Below are positions 25,739-36,061 of a stretch of 64,000 bases of DNA, in pieces; the first letter of the stretch is position 1, and each line of letters starts with the position of its first letter. The notes under the pieces were generated by a model. The model was not told the DNA's origin. It saw only the letters and a list, made by a program, of their open reading frames with translations, and searched no databases. The translations under genes and the position numbers were made by a program. Source of the DNA: Roseiarcus sp049509635 (lineage in GTDB: Bacteria; Pseudomonadota; Alphaproteobacteria; Rhizobiales; Beijerinckiaceae); the NCBI GenBank assembly GCA_049509635.1, contig JBEKZS010000014.1, forward strand, positions 6,435-70,434, given 5' to 3'.

Positions 25739-26982
25739 ACGGGGCGCCGATGAGCATGACGCGGGGCAGGGCGATTCTTATCGTGCTCGATTCGGTCGGC
25801 TGCGGCGGCGCCGAGGACGCCGAGGCCTATGGCGATTCCGGCGCCGATACGCTCGGCCACATCGCCCTGGCCTGTGCGGAAGGGCGCGGCGATCGCGGCG
25901 GCCTCCGCGCGGGCCCGCTCCATCTGCCCAACCTCGACGCGCTCGGCCTCGGCCGCGCGATGCAGGCCTCGACCGGGCGCGCCCCGCCGGGCATGGGTTC
26001 GGGCGAGCCGACCGGCCAGTGGGGCTATGGCGTGGAGACTTCCTTCGGCAAGGACACGCCCTCTGGCCATTGGGAGATCGCGGGTACGCCGGCGCGGTTC
26101 CGTTGGGGCTATTTCTCGCAGACCATTCCCGCCTTTCCCGACGACTTCACCCGGGCGCTGATCGCCGAGGCCGGCCTGCCCGGCATTCTGGGCGACAGGC
26201 ACGCCTCGGGCATGACGATCATCGAGGAATTCGGCGAGGCGCATCTGCGCACGCTGGCGCCGATCTGCTACACGTCGGCCGATTCGGTGTTCCAGATCGC
26301 CGCCCACGAGGAGGCGTTCGGACTCGACCGGCTCTACGCCGTGTGCGAGATCGCGCGCCGGCTGTGCGATCCGCTCGCGATCGGCCGCGTCATCGCGCGC
26401 CCGTTCATCGGCGCGCGCGCCGGCCTCTTCGCGCGCACCGCCCATCGCCGCGATTTCGCGATGCCGCCGCCGGCCGGCAACCTGCTCGAGCGCGCCGCGC
26501 GCGCCGGGCGCGACATCGTCGCCATCGGCAAGATCGGCGACATATTCGCCCATCGCGACACCGGCCGCATCCTCAAGGGCGCGAGCAACGCCGACCACAT
26601 CGACCTCACGCTGACCGCGCTCGACGAAACCTCCGACGGCGGGCTCATATTCGTCAATCTCGTCGATTTCGACACCGAGTTCGGCCATCGTCGCGACATT
26701 GCCGGCTACGCCGCCTGCCTCGAAGCCTTCGACGCCCGGCTGCCGGAACTCGCCGCGGCGATGCGCGAGGAGGATTTCTGCGTCATCACCGCCGACCACG
26801 GCAATGATCCGACCTGGCCCGGCTACGACCATACGCGCGAGCACGTGCCGATTCTCGGGTTCGGCGCGACGATCGCACCACGCCCGATCGGCCGGCGCGC
26901 GACGCTCGCCGACATCGCCGAGACGATCGCCGCGCGGCTCGGCCTCGCTGCCGGCGCGGTCGGCGCGAGCTGGTGGCCTTGA
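25735..26982 (+). CDS. deoB: Phosphopentomutase
   Basis: 415 residues from GTG 25735, overlapping the yejF stop; ATG 25750 is a good alternative start. Alkaline-phosphatase-superfamily metal ligands are visible in ILIVLDSVGCGG near the N-terminus, VDFDTEFGHRRD, and ITADHGNDPTWPGYDHTREH. KDTPSGHWEIAG is the DeoB active-site region. It interconverts ribose or deoxyribose 1- and 5-phosphates in nucleoside salvage. No nucleoside phosphorylase gene is adjacent, so the link to the Yej importer is positional only. Confidence 0.97.
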   Translation: MNGAPMSMTRGRAILIVLDSVGCGGAEDAEAYGDSGADTLGHIALACAEGRGDRGGLRAGPLHLPNLDALGLGRAMQASTGRAPPGMGSGEPTGQWGYGVETSFGKDTPSGHWEIAGTPARFRWGYFSQTIPAFPDDFTRALIAEAGLPGILGDRHASGMTIIEEFGEAHLRTLAPICYTSADSVFQIAAHEEAFGLDRLYAVCEIARRLCDPLAIGRVIARPFIGARAGLFARTAHRRDFAMPPPAGNLLERAARAGRDIVAIGKIGDIFAHRDTGRILKGASNADHIDLTLTALDETSDGGLIFVNLVDFDTEFGHRRDIAGYAACLEAFDARLPELAAAMREEDFCVITADHGNDPTWPGYDHTREHVPILGFGATIAPRPIGRRATLADIAETIAARLGLAAGAVGASWWP

Positions 26983-27398
26983 GTTTCGCGCTCGACGAGC
27001 GGCTCGCCGCCGATACGATTCCGATCGGCGAGCTCGCGCTGTCGCGGCTGCTGCTGATGAACGACGCGCGCTTCCTGTGGCTCGTCCTCGCGCCCCGTCG
27101 CGAGAATCTCACCGAACTGATCGATCTGAGCGCCGCCGATCGCGCCGCGCTGATGGACGAGATCGTCGCGGTCTCCGGCGCCCTGCTCGAACGACCGGGC
27201 GTAGCGAAGATCAATGTCGGCGCGCTCGGCAATATCGTGCGCCAGCTTCACGTTCACGTCGTGGCGCGCCGGATCGGCGACGCCGCCTGGCCCGGACCGG
27301 TCTGGGGCCACGGCGCGCCGATCCGCTACGCGGCGCAGGATTCGCGGGCGATCGTCGGTGCGCTCGCGTCACAGTTGCTTCGCGCTGCGACGAGGTGA
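26973..27398 (+). CDS. HIT-domain protein (histidine-triad nucleotide hydrolase superfamily)
   Basis: 141 residues from GTG 26973, overlapping the deoB stop; TTG 26979 is also possible. The histidine-triad motif is present as QLHVHVVARR, with Gln in place of the first triad His, as in the short proteobacterial HIT branch that keeps the catalytic and following His. WPGPVWGHG follows, as is usual in that branch. A nucleotide-phosphoramide or dinucleotide hydrolase role is inferred from the fold; no substrate is known to me. Confidence 0.88.
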   Translation: MALSFALDERLAADTIPIGELALSRLLLMNDARFLWLVLAPRRENLTELIDLSAADRAALMDEIVAVSGALLERPGVAKINVGALGNIVRQLHVHVVARRIGDAAWPGPVWGHGAPIRYAAQDSRAIVGALASQLLRAATR

Positions 27399-27401
27399 CT
27401 C

Positions 27402-27430
27402 TTGCGCGCCCCAACCGGCGCGACTAGTGT
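27402..27430 (+). promoter_or_regulatory. Predicted promoter for sppA-ihfB
   Basis: TTGCGC (27402-27407), 17 bp, then TAGTGT (27425-27430), immediately after the HIT gene and about 65 bp before sppA. Consensus match only. Confidence 0.35.
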
Positions 27431-27496
27431 GGCCGCCCGATGCGCCGAAACGAGCTCCTGAGTCGAGCGCGCTTCTGATCACAGAACGAGCTCCCG

Positions 27497-28468
27497 ATGT
27501 CCCTGTCCGCCCCGGCCGCCGATTACTTCGTCGATCGCCGGCGATTGCGCCGCCAATTGACCTTCTGGCGCATCGCAGCCTTCGTGGTGGCGGCGATCGC
27601 GATCGTCGGCGCGTTCTACCGTTATGCCGGCGTCGGCGGACACAACGAGCCGCATGTCGCCCGGCTGGCGATTCGCGGCCTCATCACCGGCGACGATGCG
27701 ACGCTGAAGCTCATTCGCGACATCGCCGACTCCAAGGCGACCGCTGTCGTGCTGTCGATCGAAAGTCCCGGGGGGACGACGACCGGCGCGGAGATGCTCT
27801 ACGACGAGTTGCGGCGCCTCGACGCGAAAAAACCGGTGGTCGCGGTCGTCGGCACGATGGCGGCCTCGGGCGCCTATATCGCCGCGCTCGGCGCCGAGCG
27901 GATTTTCTCGGAAGGCAATTCCCTGGTCGGCTCGATCGGCGTGCTCGTCGAGTTCCCCAACGTCTCGGGCCTGCTGGACAAGATCGGCGTGAAGTTCGAA
28001 GCGATCAAATCCTCGCCGCTGAAGGCCGCGCCCAATGGGATGGAGCCGACCAGCGACGCCGCCCGCGCCGCAATGGCTTCGCTGGTCGATGATTCCTTCG
28101 ATTGGTTCAAGGGACTCGTCAAGGATCGCCGAAAGCTCAACGATGACGAACTCGCCAAGGTCGACGACGGGCGCGTGTTCACCGGCCGGCAGGGAATTCC
28201 GCTGAAGCTCGTCGATGCGATCGGCGGCGAGCGCGAGGCGATCGCCTGGCTCGAGAGCGAGAAGGGCGTCGCCAAGGATCTGCCGGTGCGCGATTGGAGC
28301 CCGCCGCCCCGCGGCGTCGCTTTCGGTCTGCTCGGCTCGGCGGCCTCGATCGCCGACGGGTTCGGATTGCCCGGCCTCGCTGCGCTGCTCAAGCAAAGCG
28401 AATCGGCCGGCCAGGCGCAGCTTCTTGACGGACTCGTTTCGGTTTGGCAGCTTCCCGCTGGGAATTGA
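27497..28468 (+). CDS. sppA: Signal peptide peptidase SppA-type S49 serine protease
   Basis: 323 residues. One N-terminal membrane segment (about residues 25-42) anchors a protease domain facing the periplasm. The Ser/Lys dyad fits Ser124 (TMAASGAYIAA) and Lys171 (EAIKSSPLKAAP), at the usual spacing for the short SppA form. ESPGGTTTGAEM and the GSIGVLVEFPN oxyanion region are also family blocks. It degrades cleaved signal peptides in the membrane. It precedes ihfB by 40 bp, a pairing common in alphaproteobacteria. Confidence 0.94.
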   Translation: MSLSAPAADYFVDRRRLRRQLTFWRIAAFVVAAIAIVGAFYRYAGVGGHNEPHVARLAIRGLITGDDATLKLIRDIADSKATAVVLSIESPGGTTTGAEMLYDELRRLDAKKPVVAVVGTMAASGAYIAALGAERIFSEGNSLVGSIGVLVEFPNVSGLLDKIGVKFEAIKSSPLKAAPNGMEPTSDAARAAMASLVDDSFDWFKGLVKDRRKLNDDELAKVDDGRVFTGRQGIPLKLVDAIGGEREAIAWLESEKGVAKDLPVRDWSPPPRGVAFGLLGSAASIADGFGLPGLAALLKQSESAGQAQLLDGLVSVWQLPAGN

Positions 28469-28508
28469 GCGCCTGCGGCGGCGAGGGTCGCGGGGAAGGG
28501 GCAATCCA

Positions 28509-28799
28509 TTGATCAAGTCTGAACTCGTGCAGAGGATGGCGGCGCGCAATCCGCATCTCTATCAGCGCGACGTCGAAAATATCGTCGATGCGATTCTCGA
28601 CGAGATCACCGCCGGCTTGGCCAGGGGCGAACGGGTCGAGCTGCGCGGCTTCGGGGCCTTCTCGACCAAGCAGCGTTCGGCGCGCACCGGGCGCAACCCG
28701 CGCACCGGCGATCAGGTCCCGGTCATCGAAAAGGTGGTGCCGTTCTTCAAGACCGGCAAGGAGATGCGCGAGCGCTTGAACAAGACTCCCCAGGGCTGA
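28509..28799 (+). CDS. ihfB: Integration host factor beta subunit
   Basis: 96 residues, the usual IHF-beta length. The start is TTG 28509 (reads IKSELVQRMAARNPHLYQRD), preceded by AAGGGG; no ATG in frame would keep the conserved N-terminus. RGERVELRGFGAFSTKQR and the ARTGRNPRTGDQV arm with its DNA-intercalating Pro are intact. With IHF-alpha it bends DNA in the nucleoid. The gene sits between sppA and lapA. Confidence 0.96.
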   Translation: MIKSELVQRMAARNPHLYQRDVENIVDAILDEITAGLARGERVELRGFGAFSTKQRSARTGRNPRTGDQVPVIEKVVPFFKTGKEMRERLNKTPQG

Positions 28800-28889
28800 C
28801 GCGGACGTCCCGGTTCCTATTTCGCCCGTGCGAATATCCGGCGCGCCGATCGTCAGCCGGCGCAAGGCGGCGGCGACGAGACCATCTCC

Positions 28890-29258
28890 ATGAAGAGACT
28901 CCTCAAACTCATCGTGCTGGCGCCGGTTGCGATCCTGCTGCTGATCTTTGCTTTCGCCAACCGCCATATCGTCACGGTGTCCTTCGATCCATTCGCCGAG
29001 GGCGACATTCCGGCGTTCGCGCTCACGGCGCCGCTGTTCCTGGTCCTGATCCTCGCCATCATGTTCGGGGTCGTCGCCGGCGGCGTGGCGACCTGGCTGA
29101 CGCAGGGCAGATACCGCAGGGCCGCGCGCGACAGCCGCGCCGAGGCCGAGCAGCTGCGTCTCGAGACCGCCAGGCTGCGCGCCGAGGCGCAGGCCGCGCG
29201 CGCGGCGACGACCGACGATCGCAATGCGCCGGGCTTGAGCCTGCAGCATCACGCCTGA
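28890..29258 (+). CDS. lapA: LapA-domain (DUF1049) inner-membrane protein
   Basis: 122 residues with two membrane segments (about residues 7-25 and 46-70) joined by the NRHIVTVSFDPF motif typical of LapA/DUF1049. A charged coiled-coil-like C-terminus (AEAEQLRLETARLRAEAQA) lies in the cytoplasm. In enterobacteria LapA works with LapB in lipopolysaccharide assembly; whether that applies here is unproven, and no lapB is in view. Confidence 0.85.
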   Translation: MKRLLKLIVLAPVAILLLIFAFANRHIVTVSFDPFAEGDIPAFALTAPLFLVLILAIMFGVVAGGVATWLTQGRYRRAARDSRAEAEQLRLETARLRAEAQAARAATTDDRNAPGLSLQHHA

Positions 29259-29274
29259 CCGGCGAAGGCGTCCC

Positions 29275-30228
29275 ATGCGACTGGTCTCCGCCGGCGAAAT
29301 CGACGCCGCGCTCGACTTTCCCGCCCTGATCGACGCGCTCGCGCTGGCCTTTGCCGGCGGGACGATCGCGCCGGCGCGGCACCATCACGCGATCGCCCGC
29401 GCCTCAGGCGTCGCGGCGAGCCATCTGCTGATGCCGGCCTGGACCGGGGAGGACGCGCCGGGCGGCGCCTATCTCGGGGTCAAGATCGTCAATGTCTTCC
29501 CCGCCAACGGCGCGCTCGGCCTGCCCGCGGTGCTCGGCGTCTACGTGCTGCAATCGGGCGCGACCGGCGAACCGCTCGCCGTGCTGGACGGCGCGCGGCT
29601 CACCCACTGGCGCACCGCCGCCGCTTCCGCGCTCGCCGCGCGCTTCCTGGCGCGCGAGGACGCGCGCCGGCTGCTGATCGTCGGCGCCGGCGCCCTGGCG
29701 CCGTTCCTCGCGCGCGCGCATGCGGCGGTCCGGCCGATCGAGGAGGTGACGATCTGGAACCACAGGCCCGCCGGCGCGGAACGTCTGGCCGCCTCGCTCG
29801 CGGGCGAAGGTTGGGCCGTCGCGGTCGCCGCGGACCTCGAGCAGGCGGCGCGCGATGCGGATGTCATCTCCTGCGCGACGCTTTCCGCGGCGCCGCTGAT
29901 CTTGGGCGCCTGGCTGCGGCCCGGCCAGCACCTCGATCTCGTCGGCGCGTTCAATCTCGCGATGCGCGAGGCCGACGACGAGGCGCTGCGCCGTTCGCGC
30001 GTGTTCGTCGACACCGACGCCGCGCTGAGCGAGGGCGGCGACGTCGCGCTCGCCCTGCGCGCGGGCGCCATCGATCCCGCGCACGTCGTCGCCGATCTCG
30101 GCGCGCTGTGCCGGGGCGCGGCGGGACGCACGGGGCTCGACGAGATCACGCTGTTCAAGTCGGTGGGCGCGGCGCTGGAGGATCTGGCGGCGGCGATGCT
30201 GGTGTGGCGAAACCTGCCGACGCCTTGA
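29275..30228 (+). CDS. Ornithine cyclodeaminase/mu-crystallin family protein
   Basis: 317 residues. The N-terminal part has LGVKIVNVFPANGALGLPAV and DGARLTHWRTAAASALAARF, both strong family blocks. An NAD-binding Rossmann motif follows (LLIVGAGALAPFLARAHAAV), then DLVGAFNLAMREAD and a C-terminal ITLFKSVGAALEDLAAA. Members include ornithine cyclodeaminase, alanine dehydrogenase and ketimine reductases, which this sequence alone does not separate. It lies between lapA and trpF, 16 bp and 46 bp from its neighbours, but has no obvious role in tryptophan synthesis. Confidence 0.88.
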   Translation: MRLVSAGEIDAALDFPALIDALALAFAGGTIAPARHHHAIARASGVAASHLLMPAWTGEDAPGGAYLGVKIVNVFPANGALGLPAVLGVYVLQSGATGEPLAVLDGARLTHWRTAAASALAARFLAREDARRLLIVGAGALAPFLARAHAAVRPIEEVTIWNHRPAGAERLAASLAGEGWAVAVAADLEQAARDADVISCATLSAAPLILGAWLRPGQHLDLVGAFNLAMREADDEALRRSRVFVDTDAALSEGGDVALALRAGAIDPAHVVADLGALCRGAAGRTGLDEITLFKSVGAALEDLAAAMLVWRNLPTP

Positions 30229-30274
30229 CTTCGCGGCTTTTGACAAGCGGCGCAGATTGACGGAAAGGAGCACG

Positions 30275-30969
30275 GTGTCTGCGATCATCAAAATCTGCGG
30301 GCTTTCGACCGCGCCGACGCTCGACGCCACGCTCGACGCGGGCGCCGACGTCGTCGGCTTCGTCTTCTTCGAGAGAAGTCCGCGCCATCTCGGGCTCGAC
30401 GCCGCGCGCGCGCTCGCGGACCGGGCGCGCGGCCGCGCGAGGATCGCCGCGCTGACCGTGGACGCCCCGGATGCGACGCTGGAGGCGATCGTCGCCGCCG
30501 TCGCGCCCGACTTCCTGCAATTGCATGGCCGTGAGACGCCGGCGCGGGTGATCGAACTCAAGCGCCGGTTCGGTCTGCCGGCGATCAAGGCGATCGGCGT
30601 CAGCGGCGCCGGCGACCTCGCCGCGGCCGGGGCTTACGCCGAAGCGGCGGACCGCTTCCTGTTCGACGCCAAGGCGCCGCGGGACGCGCGCCATCCCGGC
30701 GGCAACGGGCTCGCGTTCGACTGGCGGCTGCTTGCCGGGCTCGAGTCGCCACGCCCCTGGCTGTTGTCGGGCGGCCTCGATCCGGGCAATGTCGCGGAGG
30801 CGATCGCGATCACCGGAGCGCGCGGCGTCGACGTGTCGTCCGGGGTCGAGAGCGCGCCGGGCGTAAAGGACATCGCTCGGATCGCAGCCTTCGTTGCCGC
30901 GGCGCGCGCCGCCTTCGCCCGCGCCGGTGGCGGGATGTCCGGGCGCCCGAAGCCGGAGGGGAGAGTCGC

Positions 30970-30973
<4 letters not shown>
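30275..30973 (+). CDS. trpF: Phosphoribosylanthranilate isomerase
   Basis: 232 residues from GTG 30275, which follows AAAGGAG; an upstream TTG at 30257 is ignored for that reason. IKICGLS at the N-terminus holds the catalytic Cys. Further blocks are ADVVGFVFFERSPRHL, FLQLHGRETP, FLFDAKAP and LSGGLDPGNV, and the end has GVDVSSGVESAPGVKD. It catalyses the third step from anthranilate to tryptophan. GTGA overlap with trpB. Confidence 0.96.
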
Positions 30974-32190
<1,217 letters not shown>

Positions 32191-32235
32191 CCCCGGCCGT
32201 TTCCCCACGCCGCCCCGCCATGCTAACCACCCGCC

Positions 32236-33072
32236 ATGACCACTCGCATCGACACGCGGTTCGCCGCCCTGCGCCATGACGGGCGCGCCGCCCTGGTGAC
32301 CTTCGTCATGGCCGGCGACCCCGACCCCGCCACTTCGCTCGCCATTCTGAAGGCGCTTCCGGCCGCCGGCGCCGACATCATCGAGATCGGCATGCCGTTC
32401 ACCGACCCGATGGCCGACGGACCGGCGATCCAGGCCGCGGGGCTGCGCGCGCTTCGCGCCGGGCAGACGATGCGCCGCACGCTGGGGCTCGCCGCCGAAT
32501 TCCGGAAGGGCGACGCGAGGACGCCGCTGATCCTGATGGGCTATTATAATCCGATCTACGTCTACGGCGTCGACGCCTTCCTGCGCGATGCGGGCGAAGC
32601 GGGCGTCGACGGCCTCATCGTCGTCGATCTGCCGCCCGAAGAGGACGAGGAGCTGTGCCTGCCCGCGCTGAAGGCGGGGCTGAACTTCATCCGCCTCGCG
32701 ACCCCGACCACCGACGACCGACGCCTGCCGGCCGTGCTCGCGAACACCTCCGGCTTCGTCTATTACGTCTCGATCGCGGGCGTGACCGGCGCGGCGGCGC
32801 CCGACTCGCGCGACGTCGGCGCGGCGGTTGCGCGGATCAAGGCGCATACCCATTTGCCAGTGGCGGTCGGATTCGGCGTCAAGGACGCCGCGAGCGCGGC
32901 CGGGATCGCGGGAATCGCTGACGGCGTGGTGGTCGGCACGGCGATCGTCGAAGCGTTGCGCGGCTCGCTCGTCGACGGCGAGGCGAGCGCGGCGACGCTC
33001 CCGGCGGTGACCGGCCTCGTCGGCGCCATCGCGAGGGGCGTGCGCAGCGCAGCGCGGAGTCTCGTCCGCTGA
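32236..33072 (+). CDS. trpA: Tryptophan synthase alpha chain
   Basis: 278 residues. The catalytic Glu and Asp lie in DIIEIGMPFTDPMADGPAIQ, and GYYNPIYVYG, DLPPEE and VGFGVKDA are family blocks. It cleaves indole-3-glycerol phosphate and channels indole to TrpB. accD follows after 28 bp in the order usual for alphaproteobacteria. Confidence 0.98.
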   Translation: MTTRIDTRFAALRHDGRAALVTFVMAGDPDPATSLAILKALPAAGADIIEIGMPFTDPMADGPAIQAAGLRALRAGQTMRRTLGLAAEFRKGDARTPLILMGYYNPIYVYGVDAFLRDAGEAGVDGLIVVDLPPEEDEELCLPALKAGLNFIRLATPTTDDRRLPAVLANTSGFVYYVSIAGVTGAAAPDSRDVGAAVARIKAHTHLPVAVGFGVKDAASAAGIAGIADGVVVGTAIVEALRGSLVDGEASAATLPAVTGLVGAIARGVRSAARSLVR

Positions 33073-33100
33073 CGGCGGCCGGGCGCATGAAGGGATGGCG

Positions 33101-33979
33101 ATGAACTGGATTTCCAATGTCGTGCCGCCGAAGATCCGGTCCTTCCTCAGGCGCGAGACGCCGGAGAACCTCTGGGTCAAATGCCCGGAGAGCGGCCAGC
33201 TCGTGTTCCACAAGGACCTCGAGGCCAATCTGTTCGTCGTCCCGGGCTCGGGCTACCACATGGCGATCGGCGCCAGGGCGCGGCTCGCCAGCCTGTTCGA
33301 TGGCGCGCGCTGGGACGAACTGCCGACGCCGGAGGTTCCCGCCGATCCCCTGAGGTTTCGCGACATCAAGCGCTATTCCGAGCGGCTCAAGGAATACCGG
33401 CTCAAGACCGGCGCGCCCGATGCGATCACCCTCGCGATCGGCCGGCTGGAAGGGCTGGCGGTCACCGTCGCGGTCCAGGATTTCGCCTTCCAGGGCGGCA
33501 CGCTCGGCATGGCGGCGGGCGAGGCGATCATCGCCGGCATGACGGCGGCGCTGGAGCGGCGCAGCCCGTTCATCATCTTCACCGCCTCGGGCGGCGCCCG
33601 CATGCAGGAGGGGATGTTCGCGCTGATGCAGATGCCGCGCACCACCGTCGCCGTGCGGCAGCTGCGGGCGGCCGGCCTGCCCTATATCGTCGTGCTGACC
33701 AATCCGACGACCGGCGGCGTCACCGCCTCCTATGCGATGCTCGGCGACATCCACATCGCCGAGCCGGGCGCGGTGATCGGCTTCGCCGGCGCGCGGGTCA
33801 TCGAGCAGACGATCCGCGAGCGGCTTCCCGAGGGCTTCCAGCGCGCCGAATATCTCAAGGCGCACGGGATGGTCGACATGGTCGCGCCGCGCGCCGAACT
33901 GCGCCCGTTGCTCGCCCGGCTGTGCCGGCTCCTCACCCACGCGCCCGAGGCGAACCGGCCGGAGCCGGCGGCGGCGTGA
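33101..33979 (+). CDS. accD: Acetyl-CoA carboxylase carboxyltransferase beta subunit
   Basis: 292 residues from ATG 33101 (MNWISNVVPPKIR), six nt after AAGGGA; ATG 33095 is two codons upstream. The carboxyltransferase core is intact (FTASGGARMQEGM, TNPTTGGVTASYAMLGDI, GFAGARVIEQTIRERLPEGF). The N-terminal zinc ribbon is degenerate: only one of the four cysteines remains (WVKCPESGQLV, then VVPGSGYHM). This loss is common in alphaproteobacterial AccD, so it is not a defect of this copy. It works with AccA to make malonyl-CoA. Confidence 0.97.
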   Translation: MNWISNVVPPKIRSFLRRETPENLWVKCPESGQLVFHKDLEANLFVVPGSGYHMAIGARARLASLFDGARWDELPTPEVPADPLRFRDIKRYSERLKEYRLKTGAPDAITLAIGRLEGLAVTVAVQDFAFQGGTLGMAAGEAIIAGMTAALERRSPFIIFTASGGARMQEGMFALMQMPRTTVAVRQLRAAGLPYIVVLTNPTTGGVTASYAMLGDIHIAEPGAVIGFAGARVIEQTIRERLPEGFQRAEYLKAHGMVDMVAPRAELRPLLARLCRLLTHAPEANRPEPAAA

Positions 33980-34031
33980 GTCCATCCCGCATCGCCGCTT
34001 CCATCCCGACCGGCGCGACAGGACGCAAGGC

Positions 34032-35336
34032 ATGAGCCCTCAGGACGCGATCGTGTCGCGCTTCGCCCCGCTGCATCCCAAGCGGATCGACCTCTCGCTG
34101 GGCCGGATCGAGCGTCTGCTCGCCGAACTCGGCGCGCCGCAGAGCCGGCTGCCGCCGGTCGTCCATGTCGCGGGCACCAACGGCAAGGGCTCGACGATCG
34201 CCTTCATGCGCGCCGCGCTGGAGGCTGCGGGCAAGCGGGTGCACGTCTATACCTCGCCGCATCTGATCCGGTTCAACGAGCGGATCCGGCTCGCCGGCTC
34301 GCTGGTCGAGGACGAGCGCATGTTTCATGCGTTCGACCGCTGCGAAACGATCAATTCGGGCCAATCGATCTCGGTGTTCGAGATCACGACGGCGGCGGCA
34401 TTGCTGCTGTTCAGCGAGACGCCGGCCGACTACCTGCTGCTCGAGGTCGGTCTGGGAGGGCGCTACGACGCCACCAACGTCATCGATCGGCCGGCTGCGA
34501 CCGTGATCACGCCGGTCTCGATCGACCATCCCGAGTTTCTCGGCGAGACCGTCGAAAAGATCGCCTATGAGAAGGCCGGCATCCTCAAGCGGGGCGCGGC
34601 GGCGATCGTCGCCGAACAGGACGCCCGCGCACTCGCGGTGATCGAACGCGAGGCGCTGCGAGTCGGCGCGCGGACGATCGTCGCCGGTCGCGATTTCACG
34701 ATGCACGAGGAGAACGGCCGGCTGGTGTTCGAGGACGCGATCGGCCTCGTCGACCTTCCCCTGCCGCGTCTGCCCGGCCGCCACCAGCACGTCAACGCCG
34801 CGACCGCGCTCGCCGCGCTGCGCGCGATCGAGCCCGATTTCAGCGCGCGCGTGCTGGAGCGCGGCCTTTCCGAGGCCGACTGGCCCGCCCGCCTGCAGCG
34901 GCTGCGCAGCGGCCGCCTCGTCGATCTCGCGCCCGATCGCGCCGAACTCTGGCTCGACGGCGGCCACAACGAGGAGGGCGGGCGCGCGCTCGCCCAGGCG
35001 ATGGCCGATTTCGAGGACCAGGCGCCGCGCCCGCTCGCGCTGATTTGCGGCACGCTCAACACCAAGGACACCGCCGGCTTCCTCCGCCATTTCAAGGGCC
35101 TCGCCCAGGAGACGCTCGCCGTGCCGATCGTCGGCGACCATGCGGGGCGCTCCGCCGAGGAAGTCGCCGCCTTCGCCCAGAGCGTCGGTCTCGACGCCGC
35201 CGCCTGCGCGAGCGTCGAAGCCGCGCTGCGGTTTCTGGCGGCGAGGGACTGGGCCGTGCCGCCACGGATTCTGATCGCCGGATCGCTGTATCTGGCGGGG
35301 CTGGTGCTGGAGGCGAATGGGACGCTGTTGAGGTGA
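34032..35336 (+). CDS. folC: Folylpolyglutamate/dihydrofolate synthase
   Basis: 434 residues. The ATP-binding P-loop is HVAGTNGKGSTIAF (about residue 45), followed by YTSPHLIRFNERIR, LLEVGLGGRYDATNV, and the C-terminal LWLDGGHNEEGGRAL. It adds glutamate to folates and may also convert dihydropteroate to dihydrofolate. It ends the trpFBA-accD-folC run. Confidence 0.96.
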   Translation: MSPQDAIVSRFAPLHPKRIDLSLGRIERLLAELGAPQSRLPPVVHVAGTNGKGSTIAFMRAALEAAGKRVHVYTSPHLIRFNERIRLAGSLVEDERMFHAFDRCETINSGQSISVFEITTAAALLLFSETPADYLLLEVGLGGRYDATNVIDRPAATVITPVSIDHPEFLGETVEKIAYEKAGILKRGAAAIVAEQDARALAVIEREALRVGARTIVAGRDFTMHEENGRLVFEDAIGLVDLPLPRLPGRHQHVNAATALAALRAIEPDFSARVLERGLSEADWPARLQRLRSGRLVDLAPDRAELWLDGGHNEEGGRALAQAMADFEDQAPRPLALICGTLNTKDTAGFLRHFKGLAQETLAVPIVGDHAGRSAEEVAAFAQSVGLDAAACASVEAALRFLAARDWAVPPRILIAGSLYLAGLVLEANGTLLR

Positions 35337-35398
35337 ACGCCTGCGTCCGTGGACCGATCGACCGTCATGCGGCCGGCGGTCGAATCAGAGCGAAACGG

Positions 35399-35737
35399 AT
35401 GCGCGAAATTGAACTTGAAGCCGACACGGCGCCGCCCTCAGCCTTGGTCGACGACGCATTGAGGGGCGAGGAGCTCGCGATCACAAGGCGGGGCCGCAAG
35501 ATAGGCGGTATTGATTTCCTGGACGACGTGGGAGCGCCTGGCGAACGCGCCAAGCTTGGGATGGCTTCTCGCCTCGTCTCCTCTCGGGGAAGGCGACATT
35601 CTGGAGCCTGGCCGCGAGCCGGTGCGAGACGCAGACCGGAATCAGGACCCTCCAGAGCGGCTTTGACACTCGTTCGTTGTTGCGCGCAGGGTCTGTCTTG
35701 TGCGGGCGAACGCAAGCATCGCCGCGGCGACGCCTGA
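35399..35737 (+). pseudogene. Decayed Phd/YefM-like antitoxin remnant
   Basis: From ATG 35399 the frame begins MREIELEADTAPPSALVDDA and continues LRGEELAITRRGRKIGG. This is the layout of Phd antitoxins (start, SALVDDAL, ITRRGRKI). The helix that normally follows the start is broken by Pro residues. After about codon 42 the sequence no longer resembles any antitoxin, although the frame stays open to 35737. No toxin gene follows. It lies in the 404-bp space between folC and the next toxin/antitoxin pair; I see nothing else in that space. Confidence 0.5.
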
Positions 35738-35740
35738 GCA

Positions 35741-36061
35741 TCAGGCGATGGCGTCCAACCCCTTGCCGCGGACAAGAGCGAGCAGCTTCAATGAGGGCCC
35801 GCTTGGCCGCTTGGCGCCGCGTTCCCAATCGCTGACCAGTTTGGTCCCGACGTTGATATGGCGCGCCAGCACGGCCTGACTGATCCCTTCGCGTTCGCGC
35901 AGCGCCTGAATTTCCTCGCCGGACATGGGCTCCACTTTCGTCAGGCAAAAGGCGTCGATGTCACGCATCGTCGCCTTGTCGAGCGCGCCGACGTCGTGCA
36001 GCGCCGTCGCGGTCTTGCGCAGAACCTCGAGGCGGCGGTTACGATGGTTCGTTTTCGTCAT
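35741..36061 (-). CDS. HTH antitoxin of a RelE/HigB-type toxin-antitoxin pair (NadS/HigA-like)
   Basis: 106 residues from ATG 36061, overlapping the toxin 3' end by 23 bp. The N-terminus is basic; the C-terminal half is a Cro/CI-type helix-turn-helix (EEIQALREREGISQAVLARH, then VSDWERGAKRPSGPSLKLL). In this toxin-first arrangement the antitoxin binds the toxin and represses the shared promoter. The family call is from motif and gene order. Confidence 0.8.
   Translation of the reverse strand: MTKTNHRNRRLEVLRKTATALHDVGALDKATMRDIDAFCLTKVEPMSGEEIQALREREGISQAVLARHINVGTKLVSDWERGAKRPSGPSLKLLALVRGKGLDAIA

Noticed and set aside
26973..27398. HIT protein considered inactive because the first triad His is Gln
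   Set aside because: QLHVHVVAR is the normal form in this branch and keeps the catalytic His.
35570..35610. TCTCCTCTCGGGGAAGG considered as a second REP-like copy
   Set aside because: The paired hairpins and the CCTCATCC flank of the element at 12953 are missing.
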